NCBI RefSeq assembly: GCF_003797765.1
Contig: NZ_RKMB01000011.1
Span: forward strand, 124,001-188,000
Reading direction: 5' to 3'
Length of the DNA: 64,000 nt
From: Ramlibacter sp. WS9
GTDB lineage: Bacteria > Pseudomonadota > Gammaproteobacteria > Burkholderiales > Burkholderiaceae_C
Shown: piece after piece, positions 52,457 to 63,059 of the stretch
Numbering within the stretch: position 1 is the first letter of the stretch
How the letters are laid out: every line of letters starts with the position of its first letter
The notes under the pieces: generated by a model
Told to the model about the DNA's origin: nothing
Seen by the model: only the letters and a program-made list of their open reading frames with translations
The model's database searches: none
Made by a program: the position numbers and the translations under genes

Positions 52457-54184
52457 TCAGCCCCTGCGTCGGCGCAGGCGCAGCAACCCCAGCAGCGCAC
52501 CGAGCATGAGGATCGGCAGCGCCGCGTCGGCCGTGCCGTTGCCCACGGTGCAGCCGCCGCCGCCCGAGTCGACGGCCGCGATGGCGGGCGGCTCTTCGCA
52601 GCGCCAGTTGGCGGGGTTCTCCGTATCGCCGCCCGTGTGCACGGTGTTCTGCGGATAGGGACAGTAGCTGCGGTTGAACTTGGTGACGCCGGCGGTCACC
52701 AGCTTGGCCGGCAGCCGCTCGGGCGCCTTGCCGCCTTCCACCCACTCGATGAGCGGCGTCATGCCGTCGATCTGGCTCGGGCCATAACCGCCGCTGCAAT
52801 GCGCGACGCCGGGGATGAAGAACATTCGGTAGAACGCCTGCGTCTGCGCCGCCCCGAGCTTCGCGCTCACGGCGTTGTAGTAGTCCGTGCCCATGATCGG
52901 GTTCAGCGCGGCGTCGGCCCAGCCCCAGTACGACACGATTTTGCCGCCGCGCGCATTGAACGCCGCCAGCTCGGGCTGCGGGTTCAGGATCGAGTTGATG
53001 CGTGTCATGCGATCCGGGTCGGTGTCGAAGTTGAAGTTCGCCCAGTTGTAGGCCGGATCCTGGGTCTCGAACGCGAAGTACTTCATGTACGACTCGCCGA
53101 ACAGCGTCAGCACCGTGGGCGAAGGACCACCGGGCCAGAACAGCCAGGGGATCGCCGCGGTGGCATCCTCCACACCGTAGTACTGCGGGAAGTAGCTCTG
53201 CCCCTTGATCTTCGGGCCATCGCGCAGCTTCTGCAGCGCGGTGGTTTCCGCGTCGGTGAAGCAGCTGTCGGTGACGGCGGCGCCGCACTTGGGCAGGTCG
53301 ACCTTCGGGTTGAAGTCGCAGGCCGGCGGGTTGCTCAGCAGGCCGTCGGTGACGCCGTCCTTCGCGTCGCACTTGGCGAGGATGGCGTTGAACGCGTTCG
53401 CCAGCTTCGGTTGCGTCAACGTCGGCGCGGCCTTGAGCGCCTGGTCGTTCGCCAGGCCCTTCATCATCACGTCGCTCCAGCGCAGCGTCGGCGCGCCGGC
53501 CATGATGCCGTTGAAGTCCTCCGGGTAGCGCGACGCCGACATCATGCCCTGGCGGCCGCCGGTCGAGCATCCGTCGAAGTACGAGTAGGCGGCCGGCCGC
53601 GCGTAGTACTCGTTGGCCAATGCCTTGGCCAGCGTCACTGTTTCGTGCACCGCGCGGTAACCGTGATCGATGATCTTGTCGACGCGGTTGTGGCCGAAGC
53701 TGGCGAGCGGCTCCTTGGCGTCCAGGTGGCCGGTGTCGGTGCGGGCCGTGGCGAACCCTTTCGCGAGGCCGGCGTGGCGCGACTCGACTTCCTTGACTGC
53801 GTTCGCGTCCTCACCGGCGAAGCCGCCGTTGCCGTACATCCACAGGCGCCCGTTCCACTGTGTCGGCAGATTGATCTCGAATCCGATCTCGGCCGGGATG
53901 GTGCCGGTGATGCGGCAATGCTCGGGCGCGGCGGCGGAGCCGGCGATGAGCTGCGCGCTCAGCACGACGCCGGCCGAAGTGGTCTTGGCCATCGCCGCGC
54001 AACTCAGCACCGAGGAATGAGGTGTGGCCGAGTAGTTGACCGACGAGCTCGCGGCGTTGGTGAAACCGGCCGCGTTGCCCCGGCTCGCGCTGGCGTTGCC
54101 GCCGTGCAAGGCCAGGGCCAGCAACGCGAGCGCGGTGGCGGCAATGCGGCGAGGGGCTGGCCGCGCTGCGAATGAAGTAAACAT
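52457..54184 (-). CDS. Tannase-family esterase with a C-terminal JDVT-CTERM-like sorting tail
   Basis: Predicted 575 residues. Sec signal (ALALLALALHGGNASA), then a complete tannase/feruloyl esterase domain. The canonical Cys-Ser pair lies in DGCSTGGRQG (Ser about 207), an acidic residue in YWGWADAAL, and His-Cys in GVAHCSGG (His about 462), so the disulfide-linked triad is intact, unlike the two copies at 156 and 3145. Residues about 540-575 form a sorting-type tail: GGGGCTVG, a hydrophobic stretch (LPILMLGALLGLL) and RLRRRRG. The neighbouring small CPBP protease is the probable processing enzyme. It is divergent from the 2-aminobenzoate-type operon, suggesting it releases an aromatic acid from an ester at the cell surface. 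Confidence 0.9.
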   Translation of the reverse strand: MFTSFAARPAPRRIAATALALLALALHGGNASASRGNAAGFTNAASSSVNYSATPHSSVLSCAAMAKTTSAGVVLSAQLIAGSAAAPEHCRITGTIPAEIGFEINLPTQWNGRLWMYGNGGFAGEDANAVKEVESRHAGLAKGFATARTDTGHLDAKEPLASFGHNRVDKIIDHGYRAVHETVTLAKALANEYYARPAAYSYFDGCSTGGRQGMMSASRYPEDFNGIMAGAPTLRWSDVMMKGLANDQALKAAPTLTQPKLANAFNAILAKCDAKDGVTDGLLSNPPACDFNPKVDLPKCGAAVTDSCFTDAETTALQKLRDGPKIKGQSYFPQYYGVEDATAAIPWLFWPGGPSPTVLTLFGESYMKYFAFETQDPAYNWANFNFDTDPDRMTRINSILNPQPELAAFNARGGKIVSYWGWADAALNPIMGTDYYNAVSAKLGAAQTQAFYRMFFIPGVAHCSGGYGPSQIDGMTPLIEWVEGGKAPERLPAKLVTAGVTKFNRSYCPYPQNTVHTGGDTENPANWRCEEPPAIAAVDSGGGGCTVGNGTADAALPILMLGALLGLLRLRRRRG

Positions 54185-54366
54185 GATGTCTCCGTCTTTG
54201 ATGGATGCCTTCGCTGCAATCGCGGGGCCGGGCCATCATTTCAGGGAGCGGGCGCGGCAGCTATCCACTTGTGGCAGCGCACGCGCGGCGCTGTCCGCTT
54301 CTCGCGGAAAAGATCGGCCGTGTGCCGAACGCCACCCCAGCGGCGTGGGTATTTACCCGCGCCTTG

Positions 54367-54396
54367 TTGACATTTGAATAGTTGACATCTAAAGTA
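54367..54396 (+). promoter_or_regulatory. Copy 2 of the 30-bp element, upstream of the aromatic-CoA operon
   Basis: TTGACATTTGAATAG followed directly by TTGACATCTAAAGTA; 27 of 30 positions equal the copy at 50988-51017. The two 15-bp halves both start TTGACAT. It lies 30 bp before the ATG at 54426, in the 241-bp region between the divergent esterase and operon. Either half could also serve as a -35 box. Probable binding site of the AraC protein encoded at 51070. Confidence 0.7.
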
Positions 54397-54425
54397 AATG
54401 CCAATCCATTGATTGGGGTGTCGTC

Positions 54426-56771
54426 ATGAAGATCGTGTGCATAGGCGGTGGGCCGGCCGGGCTGTATTTCGGGCTGCTGATGAAAAAGCAGGACCCGTCG
54501 CACGACGTCACCGTCGTGGAGCGCAACAAGCCCTACGACACCTTCGGCTGGGGCGTGGTGTTCTCGGACGCCACGATGCAGAACATGCGGATGTGGGACA
54601 CCGAAACCGCCGCCGCGATCGAGGACGCCTTCAACCACTGGGACGACATCGAACTGGAGTTCAAGGGCCGGCGCCTGCGCAGCGGCGGCCACGGCTTCGT
54701 CGGCATCGGCCGCAAGAAGCTGCTCAACATCCTGCAGGCGCGCTGCGAGGATCTGGGCGTCAAGCTGGAGTTCGAACGCGAGGTCGAGTCGGACGCCGAC
54801 TTCCCCGACGCCGACCTGGTGGTCGCCTGCGACGGCGTGAACTCGAAGATCCGCACCAGGTACGCAGAGACCTTCAAGCCCGACATCGTCACGCGGCCCA
54901 ACCGCTTCATCTGGCTGGGCACGACCAAGCTCTACGACGCCTTCAACTTCACGTTCGAGCGCACCGAGCACGGCTGGTTCCAGGCCCACGTCTACCAGTT
55001 CGACGACAAGACGACCACCTTCATCGTCGAGACGCCGGAGCATGTGTGGAAGGCGCATGACCTGGACAAGCTGAACGCCGACGAATCGGTCGCGTTCTGC
55101 GAGCGGCTGTTCGCGCGGCACCTGGGCGGGCATCGCCTGATGACCAACGCGCGCCACCTGCGCGGCTCTGCCTGGCTGAACTTCCAGCGGATCAAGTGCG
55201 ACCAGTGGTGGCTGCACAACGGCAACAGCCACGTCGTGCTGATGGGCGACGCGGTGCACACCGCGCACTTCGCCATCGGCTCGGGCACCAAGCTGGCCAT
55301 CGAGGATGCGATCGAATTGGCACGCCAGTTCGGCCGGGCCGCCGACGGCGGGGCGGACACCAATGACGTGCTGCGGCGCTACCAGGAGCTGCGGCAGGTG
55401 GACGTGCTGCGCCTGCAGAACGCCGCGTGGAACGCGATGGAATGGTTCGAGGTGGTGGGCGAGCGCTACGCCGACAAGCTGGAGCCGGAGCAGTTCATGT
55501 ATTCCATGCTCACCCGCTCGCAGCGCATCTCGCACGAGAACCTGCGCCTGCGCGACCCGGAGTGGCTGGAGGGCTTCGAGCGCTGGTTCTCCGATCGGGA
55601 TGCGGCTTGCCCCGACGCGCCGGCCGGCCCGACGCCGCCGATGTTCACGCCGTTCACCGTGCGCGGCGTCACGCTGAAGAACCGCGTGGTGGTGTCGCCC
55701 ATGGCGCAGTACAGCGCCGAGGACGGCCACCCCGGCGACTACCACCTGATCCACCTGGGCGCGCGTGCCACCGGCGGCGCGGGCCTGGTCTTCGCGGAGA
55801 TGACATGCGTGAGCCCGACCGGGCGCATCACGCCCGGCTGCCCCGGCCTGTACGAACGCAGCCACATGGAGGGCTGGCGGAAGATCGCCCGCTGGATCCA
55901 CGCCAACAGCGACGCGAAGTTCGCCTTGCAGCTGGGCCACGCCGGCGCCAAGGGCTCGACCCGCCTGGGCTGGGAAGGCACGGACAAGCCGCTGGAATCG
56001 GGCAACTGGCCGCTGATCTCGGCATCGCCGCAGCAATACCTCGAAGGCGTGAGCCAGGTCTCCCGCGCGATGTCGCGCGAGGACATGAACATCGTCAAGG
56101 CGCAGTTCGTCCGCGCGGCGCGTTGGGCCGCCGAGGCGGAGGTGGACTGGCTGGAGCTGCACTGCGCGCATGGCTACCTGCTGTCGTCTTTCATCTCGCC
56201 GCTCACCAACCAGCGCGACGACGAGTACGGCGGCTCGCTGGAGAACCGGCTGCGCTACCCCATCGAGGTGTTCAAGGCGATCCGCGAGGTGTGGCCGGAT
56301 CACCTGCCGATCTCGGTGCGCATCTCGGCGCACGACTGGGTCGAAGGCGGCATCACGCCGCACGACGCCGTGGTGATCGCGAAGGCCTTCAAGGACGCCG
56401 GCGCCGACATGATCGACTGCTCCTCCGGGCAGGTGAGCAAAGCCGAGCGGCCGGTGTATGGGCGCATGTTCCAGACACCGTTCGCCGACAAGGTGCGCAA
56501 CGAAGCAAACATCGCGACCATCGCCGTGGGTGCGATCTCGGAGGCGGACCACGTCAACAGCATCATTGCCGCCGGCCGTGCCGACCTGTGCGCCATCGCC
56601 CGGCCGCACCTGGCCAACCCGGCCTGGACGCTGACCGAGGCGGCGAAGATCGGCTTCAAGGCCGTCGACTGGCCCAAGCCCTACCGCTCTGCCAAGGGAC
56701 AGCTCGAAGCCAACATCGCGCGTGAGAAGAGCGCGATGGCCACGGCCTCCGCTGCGAAGGAGCGCGCGTGA
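54426..56771 (+). CDS. Two-domain 2-aminobenzoyl-CoA (or salicylyl-CoA) monooxygenase/reductase
   Basis: Predicted 781 residues. Residues 1 to about 390 are an FAD monooxygenase with GGGPAGLYF at 7-15, DLVVACDG, and [18 protein letters not shown], a class A hydroxylase pattern. Residues from about 402 are an Old Yellow Enzyme-type flavin reductase: [38 protein letters not shown], abbreviated, and [11 protein letters not shown]. This fusion is characteristic of 2-aminobenzoyl-CoA monooxygenase/reductase, which hydroxylates and dearomatises anthraniloyl-CoA, and of salicylyl-CoA 5-hydroxylase. The CoA ligase two genes on favours the aminobenzoate assignment. Its stop overlaps the SDR start (GTGA). 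Confidence 0.88.
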   Translation: MKIVCIGGGPAGLYFGLLMKKQDPSHDVTVVERNKPYDTFGWGVVFSDATMQNMRMWDTETAAAIEDAFNHWDDIELEFKGRRLRSGGHGFVGIGRKKLLNILQARCEDLGVKLEFEREVESDADFPDADLVVACDGVNSKIRTRYAETFKPDIVTRPNRFIWLGTTKLYDAFNFTFERTEHGWFQAHVYQFDDKTTTFIVETPEHVWKAHDLDKLNADESVAFCERLFARHLGGHRLMTNARHLRGSAWLNFQRIKCDQWWLHNGNSHVVLMGDAVHTAHFAIGSGTKLAIEDAIELARQFGRAADGGADTNDVLRRYQELRQVDVLRLQNAAWNAMEWFEVVGERYADKLEPEQFMYSMLTRSQRISHENLRLRDPEWLEGFERWFSDRDAACPDAPAGPTPPMFTPFTVRGVTLKNRVVVSPMAQYSAEDGHPGDYHLIHLGARATGGAGLVFAEMTCVSPTGRITPGCPGLYERSHMEGWRKIARWIHANSDAKFALQLGHAGAKGSTRLGWEGTDKPLESGNWPLISASPQQYLEGVSQVSRAMSREDMNIVKAQFVRAARWAAEAEVDWLELHCAHGYLLSSFISPLTNQRDDEYGGSLENRLRYPIEVFKAIREVWPDHLPISVRISAHDWVEGGITPHDAVVIAKAFKDAGADMIDCSSGQVSKAERPVYGRMFQTPFADKVRNEANIATIAVGAISEADHVNSIIAAGRADLCAIARPHLANPAWTLTEAAKIGFKAVDWPKPYRSAKGQLEANIAREKSAMATASAAKERA

Positions 56772-57544
56772 TCCTGCCAGAGCTGAAAGGCCGGCACGCT
56801 GTCGTGACCGGTGCGGGCCAGGGCATCGGCGCCGAGATCGCCACCACCCTCGCTGCCTGTGGTGCCAACGTCACCTTGATGGGACGGCGCATGGAGCCTC
56901 TCGTTTCAATCGCCGCCCTGTTCCCCGCGCCTTCGCGCAGCCATGTGGTGGCGGTCGACGTGACGCAGCCGGACCAGGTGGAGGCCGCCTTCGCGGAAGC
57001 GCGCGAGCAGCTCGGGCCTGTCTCCATCCTGGTCAACAACGCCGGCCAGGCCGAAAGCGCTCCCTTCGCCAACACCTCGCTTGAACTGTGGAACCAGATG
57101 CTGGCCGTCAACCTCACAGGCACGTTCCTGTGCTCCAAGGCCGCCTTGCCCGACTTGATATCCGGCTGGGGGCGGATCGTCAACATCGCCAGCACGGCGG
57201 CGCAGCGCGGCTACGCTTATGTGTCGGCTTACGCCGCAGCCAAGCACGGCGTGTTGGGCTTGACGCGGTCGCTCGCGCTGGAAGTGGCCCGGAGCGGCAT
57301 CACCGTCAATGCGGTGTGCCCGGGCTACACCGATACGGAACTGCTGCGCGCCAGCATCGACAACGTGGTCGAGAAGACAGGGCGCACGGCGCAGGCCGCG
57401 CGGGCCGAGTTCGAAAAGACCAATCCGCAGCGCCGCCTCATCCAGCCCGCCGAAGTGGCGGCCACGGTCTTGTGGCTGTGCAGCGAGGGCGCGGCGTCAA
57501 TCACCGGCCAGGCCTTGTCCGTGTCCGGCGGGGAGGTGATGTGA
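56768..57544 (+). CDS. Short-chain dehydrogenase/reductase
   Basis: Predicted 258 residues, classical SDR. The cofactor motif is [12 protein letters not shown], followed by [11 protein letters not shown], the catalytic Ser in NIASTAAQ and Tyr-x-x-x-Lys in YAAAK, then CPGYTDTEL. It starts with GTG overlapping the monooxygenase stop by 4 bp and ends one base into the ligase ATG, so all three are translationally coupled. It probably oxidises or reduces a hydroxyacyl-CoA ring intermediate made by the monooxygenase/reductase. Confidence 0.92.
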   Translation: MILPELKGRHAVVTGAGQGIGAEIATTLAACGANVTLMGRRMEPLVSIAALFPAPSRSHVVAVDVTQPDQVEAAFAEAREQLGPVSILVNNAGQAESAPFANTSLELWNQMLAVNLTGTFLCSKAALPDLISGWGRIVNIASTAAQRGYAYVSAYAAAKHGVLGLTRSLALEVARSGITVNAVCPGYTDTELLRASIDNVVEKTGRTAQAARAEFEKTNPQRRLIQPAEVAATVLWLCSEGAASITGQALSVSGGEVM

Positions 57545-59148
57545 TGAGCGCCCACGTCGACACTTTCGCTCGCGATCATCTGCCACCGCTGGGTCAGCAG
57601 CCCGAATACCTGCTCGGCGAGGGCGATCTCGCCTTTCCGCAGCAGCTCAACTGCGCGGTGGAGCTGCTGGATCGCCATGTGGCGCAAGGGCGCGGCAACC
57701 GCCTGTGCATCCAGGCCTCGGGCGTGCGCTGGACCTATGCCGACTTGCTGGAGCACGCCAACCGCATCGCCAACATGCTGGTGCGCGACATGGGCCTGGT
57801 GCCGGGCAACCGCGTGCTGCTGCGCGCGCCCAACAACCCGATGATGGCGGCATGCTGGTTCGCCGTGGTCAAGGCCGGTGGCATCGCAGTCGCCACCATG
57901 CCGATGCTGCGCAGCAAGGAGCTCAAGCAGATCCTCGACAAGGCGCAGGTCACTCATGCGCTGTGCGATGGCCGGCTGGCCGGCGAGTTGCAATCGGCGG
58001 CCGCCCAATCGCAGACCTTGAAGCAGGTGCGTTTCTTCAACGATCCGGGGCCGGACGGCGTAGAAGCGCTGATGGCGAAGCAGCCGGCGCAGTTCGACAA
58101 CGTTGCCACAGCGGCCGACGACACCTGCATCATCGCCTTCACGTCGGGCACGACCGGCCAGCCCAAAGGCACGATGCATTTCCATCGCGACGTGATGGCG
58201 GCTTGCGCCTGCTGGCCCAGGCACGTTCTGCGCCCGCAAGAGGACGACGTCTTCATCGGCACGCCGCCGCTGGCCTTTACCTTCGGGCTGGGGGGCCTGC
58301 TGCTCTTTCCCTTGAGCGTAGGCGCATCGGCGGCATTGGTGGAAAAGGCCAGCCCCGCCGAACTGATCGAGGCAGTCAAGGCCTTTGGCGCGACCGTGCT
58401 GTTCACCGCGCCCACCTCTTACCGCGCGCTGGCACAACTGCCCGGCGTCGCCCACACCGGCCTGCGCAAGTGCGTGTCGGCCGGCGAAGCGCTGACGGCC
58501 GACACGCGCGCGCAGTGGCGCGACGCCACCGGCATCGAACTGATCGACGGCATCGGTGCGACCGAGATGCTGCACATCTTCATCTCCGCCGACGAAGCGC
58601 ATGCGCGGCCCGGCGCGACGGGAACGGTGGTGCCAGGCTACCAAGCTTGCATCATGGACGAACACGGCCGGCCGGCGCCCATCGGGCAGGTGGGCCGGCT
58701 CGCGGTCAAGGGCCCGACGGGCTGCCGCTACCTGGCCGACCCGCGGCAGGCGACGTATGTGAAGGACGGCTGGAACTACACCGGCGACGCGTATTCGATG
58801 GATGCGCAGGGCTACTTCTGGTACCAGTCGCGCACCGACGACATGATCGTCTCGGCCGGCTACAACATCGCCTCGACCGACGTGGAGGAGGCGCTGCTGC
58901 AGCACCCGAGCATCGCCGAATGCGGCGTGGTCGGCGTGCCGGATGTGCAACGCGGCCAGATCGTCAAGGCCTTCGTCGTGCTCAAGGGCGACACGCACGG
59001 CACCGACGAACTCGCGCGCGAACTGCAGGATTTCGTCAAGCAATCCATCGCGCCCTACAAGTACCCGCGCGCCATCGAGTTCCGCCGCGAACTTCCGCGC
59101 ACCCAGACCGGCAAGCTGCAGCGCTTTCGCTTGCGCAGCCCCGAATAG
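57544..59148 (+). CDS. 2-aminobenzoate-CoA ligase-like (benzoate-CoA ligase family)
   Basis: Predicted 534 residues. The N-terminus AHVDTFARDHLPPLGQQPEY resembles 2-aminobenzoate-CoA ligases. The adenylation loop reads FTSGTTGQPKGTMHFHRD, then IGATEMLHIFISA, YWYQSRTDDMIVSAGYNIAS (first letters approximate the block) and the catalytic Lys in TGKLQRFRLR. It forms the CoA thioester of an aromatic acid, the entry step to the pathway. Coupling with the monooxygenase/reductase and SDR supports an anthranilate-type substrate; benzoate or salicylate remain possible. Confidence 0.9.
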   Translation: MSAHVDTFARDHLPPLGQQPEYLLGEGDLAFPQQLNCAVELLDRHVAQGRGNRLCIQASGVRWTYADLLEHANRIANMLVRDMGLVPGNRVLLRAPNNPMMAACWFAVVKAGGIAVATMPMLRSKELKQILDKAQVTHALCDGRLAGELQSAAAQSQTLKQVRFFNDPGPDGVEALMAKQPAQFDNVATAADDTCIIAFTSGTTGQPKGTMHFHRDVMAACACWPRHVLRPQEDDVFIGTPPLAFTFGLGGLLLFPLSVGASAALVEKASPAELIEAVKAFGATVLFTAPTSYRALAQLPGVAHTGLRKCVSAGEALTADTRAQWRDATGIELIDGIGATEMLHIFISADEAHARPGATGTVVPGYQACIMDEHGRPAPIGQVGRLAVKGPTGCRYLADPRQATYVKDGWNYTGDAYSMDAQGYFWYQSRTDDMIVSAGYNIASTDVEEALLQHPSIAECGVVGVPDVQRGQIVKAFVVLKGDTHGTDELARELQDFVKQSIAPYKYPRAIEFRRELPRTQTGKLQRFRLRSPE

Positions 59149-59184
59149 TTTCTTCCCCCACACACCACCACTGAGAGGATTCTC

Positions 59185-60384
59185 ATGCGACCCATTTCGA
59201 CGGGCGGCCGACGCCTTGCCTTCATCGCCGCTGCCGCCTCGGCTCTCTGCGCAGCGGTCGCTCCCGCGCTGGCCGCGGACAGCGTGAAGATCGGTTTCCT
59301 GAGCACGCTGTCTGGTCCTGGCTCGGGCCTGGGCATCGACATTCGCGACGGCTTCAACCTGGCCGTGAAGCAGGGCGGTGGCAAGCTCGGCGGTTTGACG
59401 GCCGACGTGGTCATCGCCGACGACCAGCAGAACCCGGAGATCGGGCGCCAGACGGCGGAGCGCCTGCTGAAGAAGGACAAGGTCGACTTCATGACCGGCA
59501 TCGTGTTCTCGAACGTGATGCTGGCCGTGGGCTCCACCGTCTTCAAGGAGAAGACGTACTACGTCAGCGCCAACGCCGGCCCGTCGCAGTACGCGGGCGA
59601 GCAGTGCAACCCCTACTTCTTCAACGTGGCCTGGCAGAACGACAACCTGCACGAGGCCGTGGGCAAGACGGTGCAGGAAAAGGGCTTCAAGCGCGTCGCG
59701 CTGCTGGCGCCGAACTACCCCGCCGGCAAGGACGCACTGGCCGGCTTCAAGCGCTTCTACAAGGGCGAGATCGTCCTGGAGAACTACACGGCGCTCAACC
59801 AGCTGGACTACGGCTCGGAGCTGTCGAAGATGCGCGCGGCCTCGCCAGACGCCGTCTACATCTTCCTGCCCGGCGGACTGGGCATCAACTTCATCAAGCA
59901 GTTCGTCGGTGCCGGGCTGTCCAAGGACATGACGCTGTTCGGGCCCGGCTTCTCGGCGGACGAAGACGTGATCCGCGCGGTCGGCGAGCCGATGCTGGGC
60001 ATGTTCAATTCGTCGCACTGGGCGCACGACCTGGACAACGCCGCCAACAAGAAGTTCGTGACGGATTTCCAGAAGGAATACGGGCGCTTGCCTTCGCTTT
60101 ACGCATCGCAGGGTTACGACGCCGCGCGGCTGATCGACTCGGCGGTGCTGGGCGTCAAGGGCAACCTCGCGGACAAGGCGGGCGTCCGCAAGGCGCTCGA
60201 GGCGGCGAAGTTCCAGTCCGTGCGCGGAGCGTTCCGCTTCAACAACAACCACTACCCGGTGCAGGACTACTACCTGCGCGTCGTCACCCGCGATGCCACG
60301 GGCCGCGTCACCAACCGGACGCTGGGCACCGTGCTGAAGAACCACGCGGACGCCTACGCCGGCAGCTGCAAGATGGCTTCCTGA
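59185..60384 (+). CDS. Liv-type ABC substrate-binding protein
   Basis: Predicted 399 residues. Long signal peptide (AAVAPALAADSV), then VKIGFLSTLSGPGSGLGIDIRDGF, abbreviated, the Peripla_BP_6 opening, and YDAARLIDSAVLGVKGNL near the end. Such receptors in aromatic operons bind benzoate-type acids rather than branched-chain amino acids. It is 36 bp after the ligase and first of a complete binding protein-permease-permease-ATPase-ATPase set. Confidence 0.92.
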   Translation: MRPISTGGRRLAFIAAAASALCAAVAPALAADSVKIGFLSTLSGPGSGLGIDIRDGFNLAVKQGGGKLGGLTADVVIADDQQNPEIGRQTAERLLKKDKVDFMTGIVFSNVMLAVGSTVFKEKTYYVSANAGPSQYAGEQCNPYFFNVAWQNDNLHEAVGKTVQEKGFKRVALLAPNYPAGKDALAGFKRFYKGEIVLENYTALNQLDYGSELSKMRAASPDAVYIFLPGGLGINFIKQFVGAGLSKDMTLFGPGFSADEDVIRAVGEPMLGMFNSSHWAHDLDNAANKKFVTDFQKEYGRLPSLYASQGYDAARLIDSAVLGVKGNLADKAGVRKALEAAKFQSVRGAFRFNNNHYPVQDYYLRVVTRDATGRVTNRTLGTVLKNHADAYAGSCKMAS

Positions 60385-60407
60385 GCCGCGCGGTTTTCGA
60401 GTGAGAA

Positions 60408-61328
60408 ATGAACACGATCCTGCTTCTTGAACAGGCCTTGAACGGCCTGCAGTTCGGGCTGATGCTGTTCCTGCTGGCCGCCGGCTTGACGCTGGTGTTC
60501 GGCGTGATGGACATGATCAACCTGGCCCACGGCTCGCTCTACATGCTGGGCGCCTACACCACCGCCACGGCGGCCACCACGTCCGGCTCGTTCGCGGTGG
60601 GCCTCGCCGCCGGCGTCGCCGCGACTGCCGTGCTGGGCATGGCGCTGGAGATGACCGTGCTCCGGCGGCTCTACCAGCGCGACCACCTGGCCCAGGTGCT
60701 GGGCACCTTCGCCATCCTGCTGATGGCCAATGAAGGCGTGCGCATGATCTGGGGCCCGCAGCCCATCGTGCTGAATCCGCCGGCTGCGCTGAGCGGTCCG
60801 GTGCAGCTGATGCCTGGGCTTTCGTATCCCGCGTTCCGCCTGCTGATCATCGGCGTGGGACTCGTCGTCGCCGCCGCGCTGTACCTCATCGTCGTCAAGA
60901 CGCGCGTGGGCATGCAGGTGCGCGCCGGCGCCTCGAACCGCGAGATGGCGCAGGCCATGGGCGCCAACGTCAAGCTGCTGTTCACCGCCGTGTTCGGCCT
61001 GGGTGCCGCGCTGTGCGCGCTGGCAGGCGGCATGCTCGGCCCGCTGCTGGCGGTGCAGGTGGGCATGGGCGAGAGCATCCTGATCCTGGCCTTCGTCGTC
61101 GTCGTCATCGGCGGCATCGGCTCGATCCGCGGCGCACTGGTCGGCGCGCTGCTGGTGGGCATGGTCGACACCTGCGCGCGCACCTTCCTGCCGCTGGTGC
61201 TGGAAAGCACCCTGGGCGCCTCGACCGCATCGGGCGCAGGCCCGGCCATCGCATCGATCGCCATCTACCTGCTGATGGCCGCGGTGCTGTTCTGGAAGCC
61301 GCAAGGCCTGTTCCCCGCGAGAGGATGA
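60408..61328 (+). CDS. Liv-type ABC permease, LivH-like
   Basis: Predicted 306 residues with about eight membrane spans. LEQALNGLQFGLMLFLLAAGLTLVFGVMDMINLAHGSLYMLGAY (abbreviated) is the highly conserved LivH start, and MGANVKLLFTAVFGLGAALCALAG with GGIGSIRGALVGALLVG gives the EAA-like coupling region. It pairs with the LivM-like protein to form the channel of the importer. The next gene starts after a 4-bp gap. Confidence 0.94.
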   Translation: MNTILLLEQALNGLQFGLMLFLLAAGLTLVFGVMDMINLAHGSLYMLGAYTTATAATTSGSFAVGLAAGVAATAVLGMALEMTVLRRLYQRDHLAQVLGTFAILLMANEGVRMIWGPQPIVLNPPAALSGPVQLMPGLSYPAFRLLIIGVGLVVAAALYLIVVKTRVGMQVRAGASNREMAQAMGANVKLLFTAVFGLGAALCALAGGMLGPLLAVQVGMGESILILAFVVVVIGGIGSIRGALVGALLVGMVDTCARTFLPLVLESTLGASTASGAGPAIASIAIYLLMAAVLFWKPQGLFPARG

Positions 61329-61332
61329 ACCC

Positions 61333-62282
61333 ATGATTTCCCTGCTTGACCATCGCTGGCGCCCCGCGCCTGCCGCGGCCCTGTTCGCCGTGCTGCTGGC
61401 CCTGCCCTTCATCGCGCAAGCCCTGAACGAGGGCTTCTATGTCGGGCTGGCCAGCCGCGTGCTGATCTTCGCGCTGGCTGCAACCAGCCTGAACCTGATC
61501 CTGGGCTTCGGCGGCATGGTGAGCTTCGGCCATGCCGCGTTCGTCGGCGTCGGCGCCTATTCCGTCGCGATCCTGATGCAGCATGGCGTGGAGTCGGCGT
61601 GGATCGCCTGGCCGTTGGCCGTGCTGATGAGCGCCGCGTTCGCACTCGTGATCGGCGCCATCAGCCTGCGGACCAAAGGCGTGTACTTCATCATGATCAC
61701 GCTGGCTTTCGCGCAGATGCTGTTCTACGTCGCCGTGTCGCTGAAGGCCTACGGCGGCGAGGACGGGCTGGCTCTCGCAGCCCGCTCCACCATCGTGCGC
61801 GGCATGGACATGGCCAACGACACCGTCTTCTACTACGTCGTGCTGGGCGTCGCCGCGCTCGCCTTCGCCGGCGTGCAGCGCCTGCTCAACGCGCGCTTCG
61901 GCCACGCGCTGCAAGCCATCCGCGAGAACGAGACGCGGATGGCCGCCATCGGCTACCCGGTCTATCGCCACAAGCTCGCCGCCTTCACGCTGGCCGGCGC
62001 CATCGCCGGGCTCGCGGGGGTGCTGGCCGCCAACCAGTCCGGCTTCGTCAGCCCATCGCTGCTGCAGTGGAGCCAGTCGGGCATGCTGATGATGATGGTC
62101 ATCCTGGGCGGCATCGGCCACCTGTACGGCGGCATCGTCGGCGCGGCCGTGTTCCTGCTGCTCGAGGAAGTGCTGAGCGCCCACACCATCCACTGGCAAT
62201 TCGCGCTCGGCGCGGTGCTGCTTGCCGTGGTGCTGGCCGCGCCCCATGGCCTGGCCGGGCTGGTCCGCCGGAGGACGAATCC

Positions 62283-62286
<4 letters not shown>
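61333..62286 (+). CDS. Liv-type ABC permease, LivM-like
   Basis: Predicted 317 residues, about nine membrane spans. Family blocks are ALAATSLNLILGFGGMVSFGHAAFVGVGAY (abbreviated), RTKGVYFIMITLAFAQMLF, RENETRMAAIGYPVYRHKLAAFTLAGAIAGLAG (abbreviated) and VILGGIGHLYGGIVGA. Its TGA overlaps the GTG of the LivG-like gene by 4 bp. It is the second permease of the aromatic acid importer. Confidence 0.94.

Positions 62287-63042
<756 letters not shown>

Positions 63043-63059
<17 letters not shown>

Noticed and set aside
54261..56609. 782-codon minus-strand frame over the monooxygenase/reductase
   Set aside because: Antisense shadow; the plus-strand product has clear flavin motifs in two domains.
57325..60345. 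Very long minus-strand open frame (about 1,000 codons) across the ligase and binding-protein genes
   Set aside because: Composition is His/Arg/Ala/Val-rich antisense of GC-rich codons; it crosses two well-supported genes and shows no domain.
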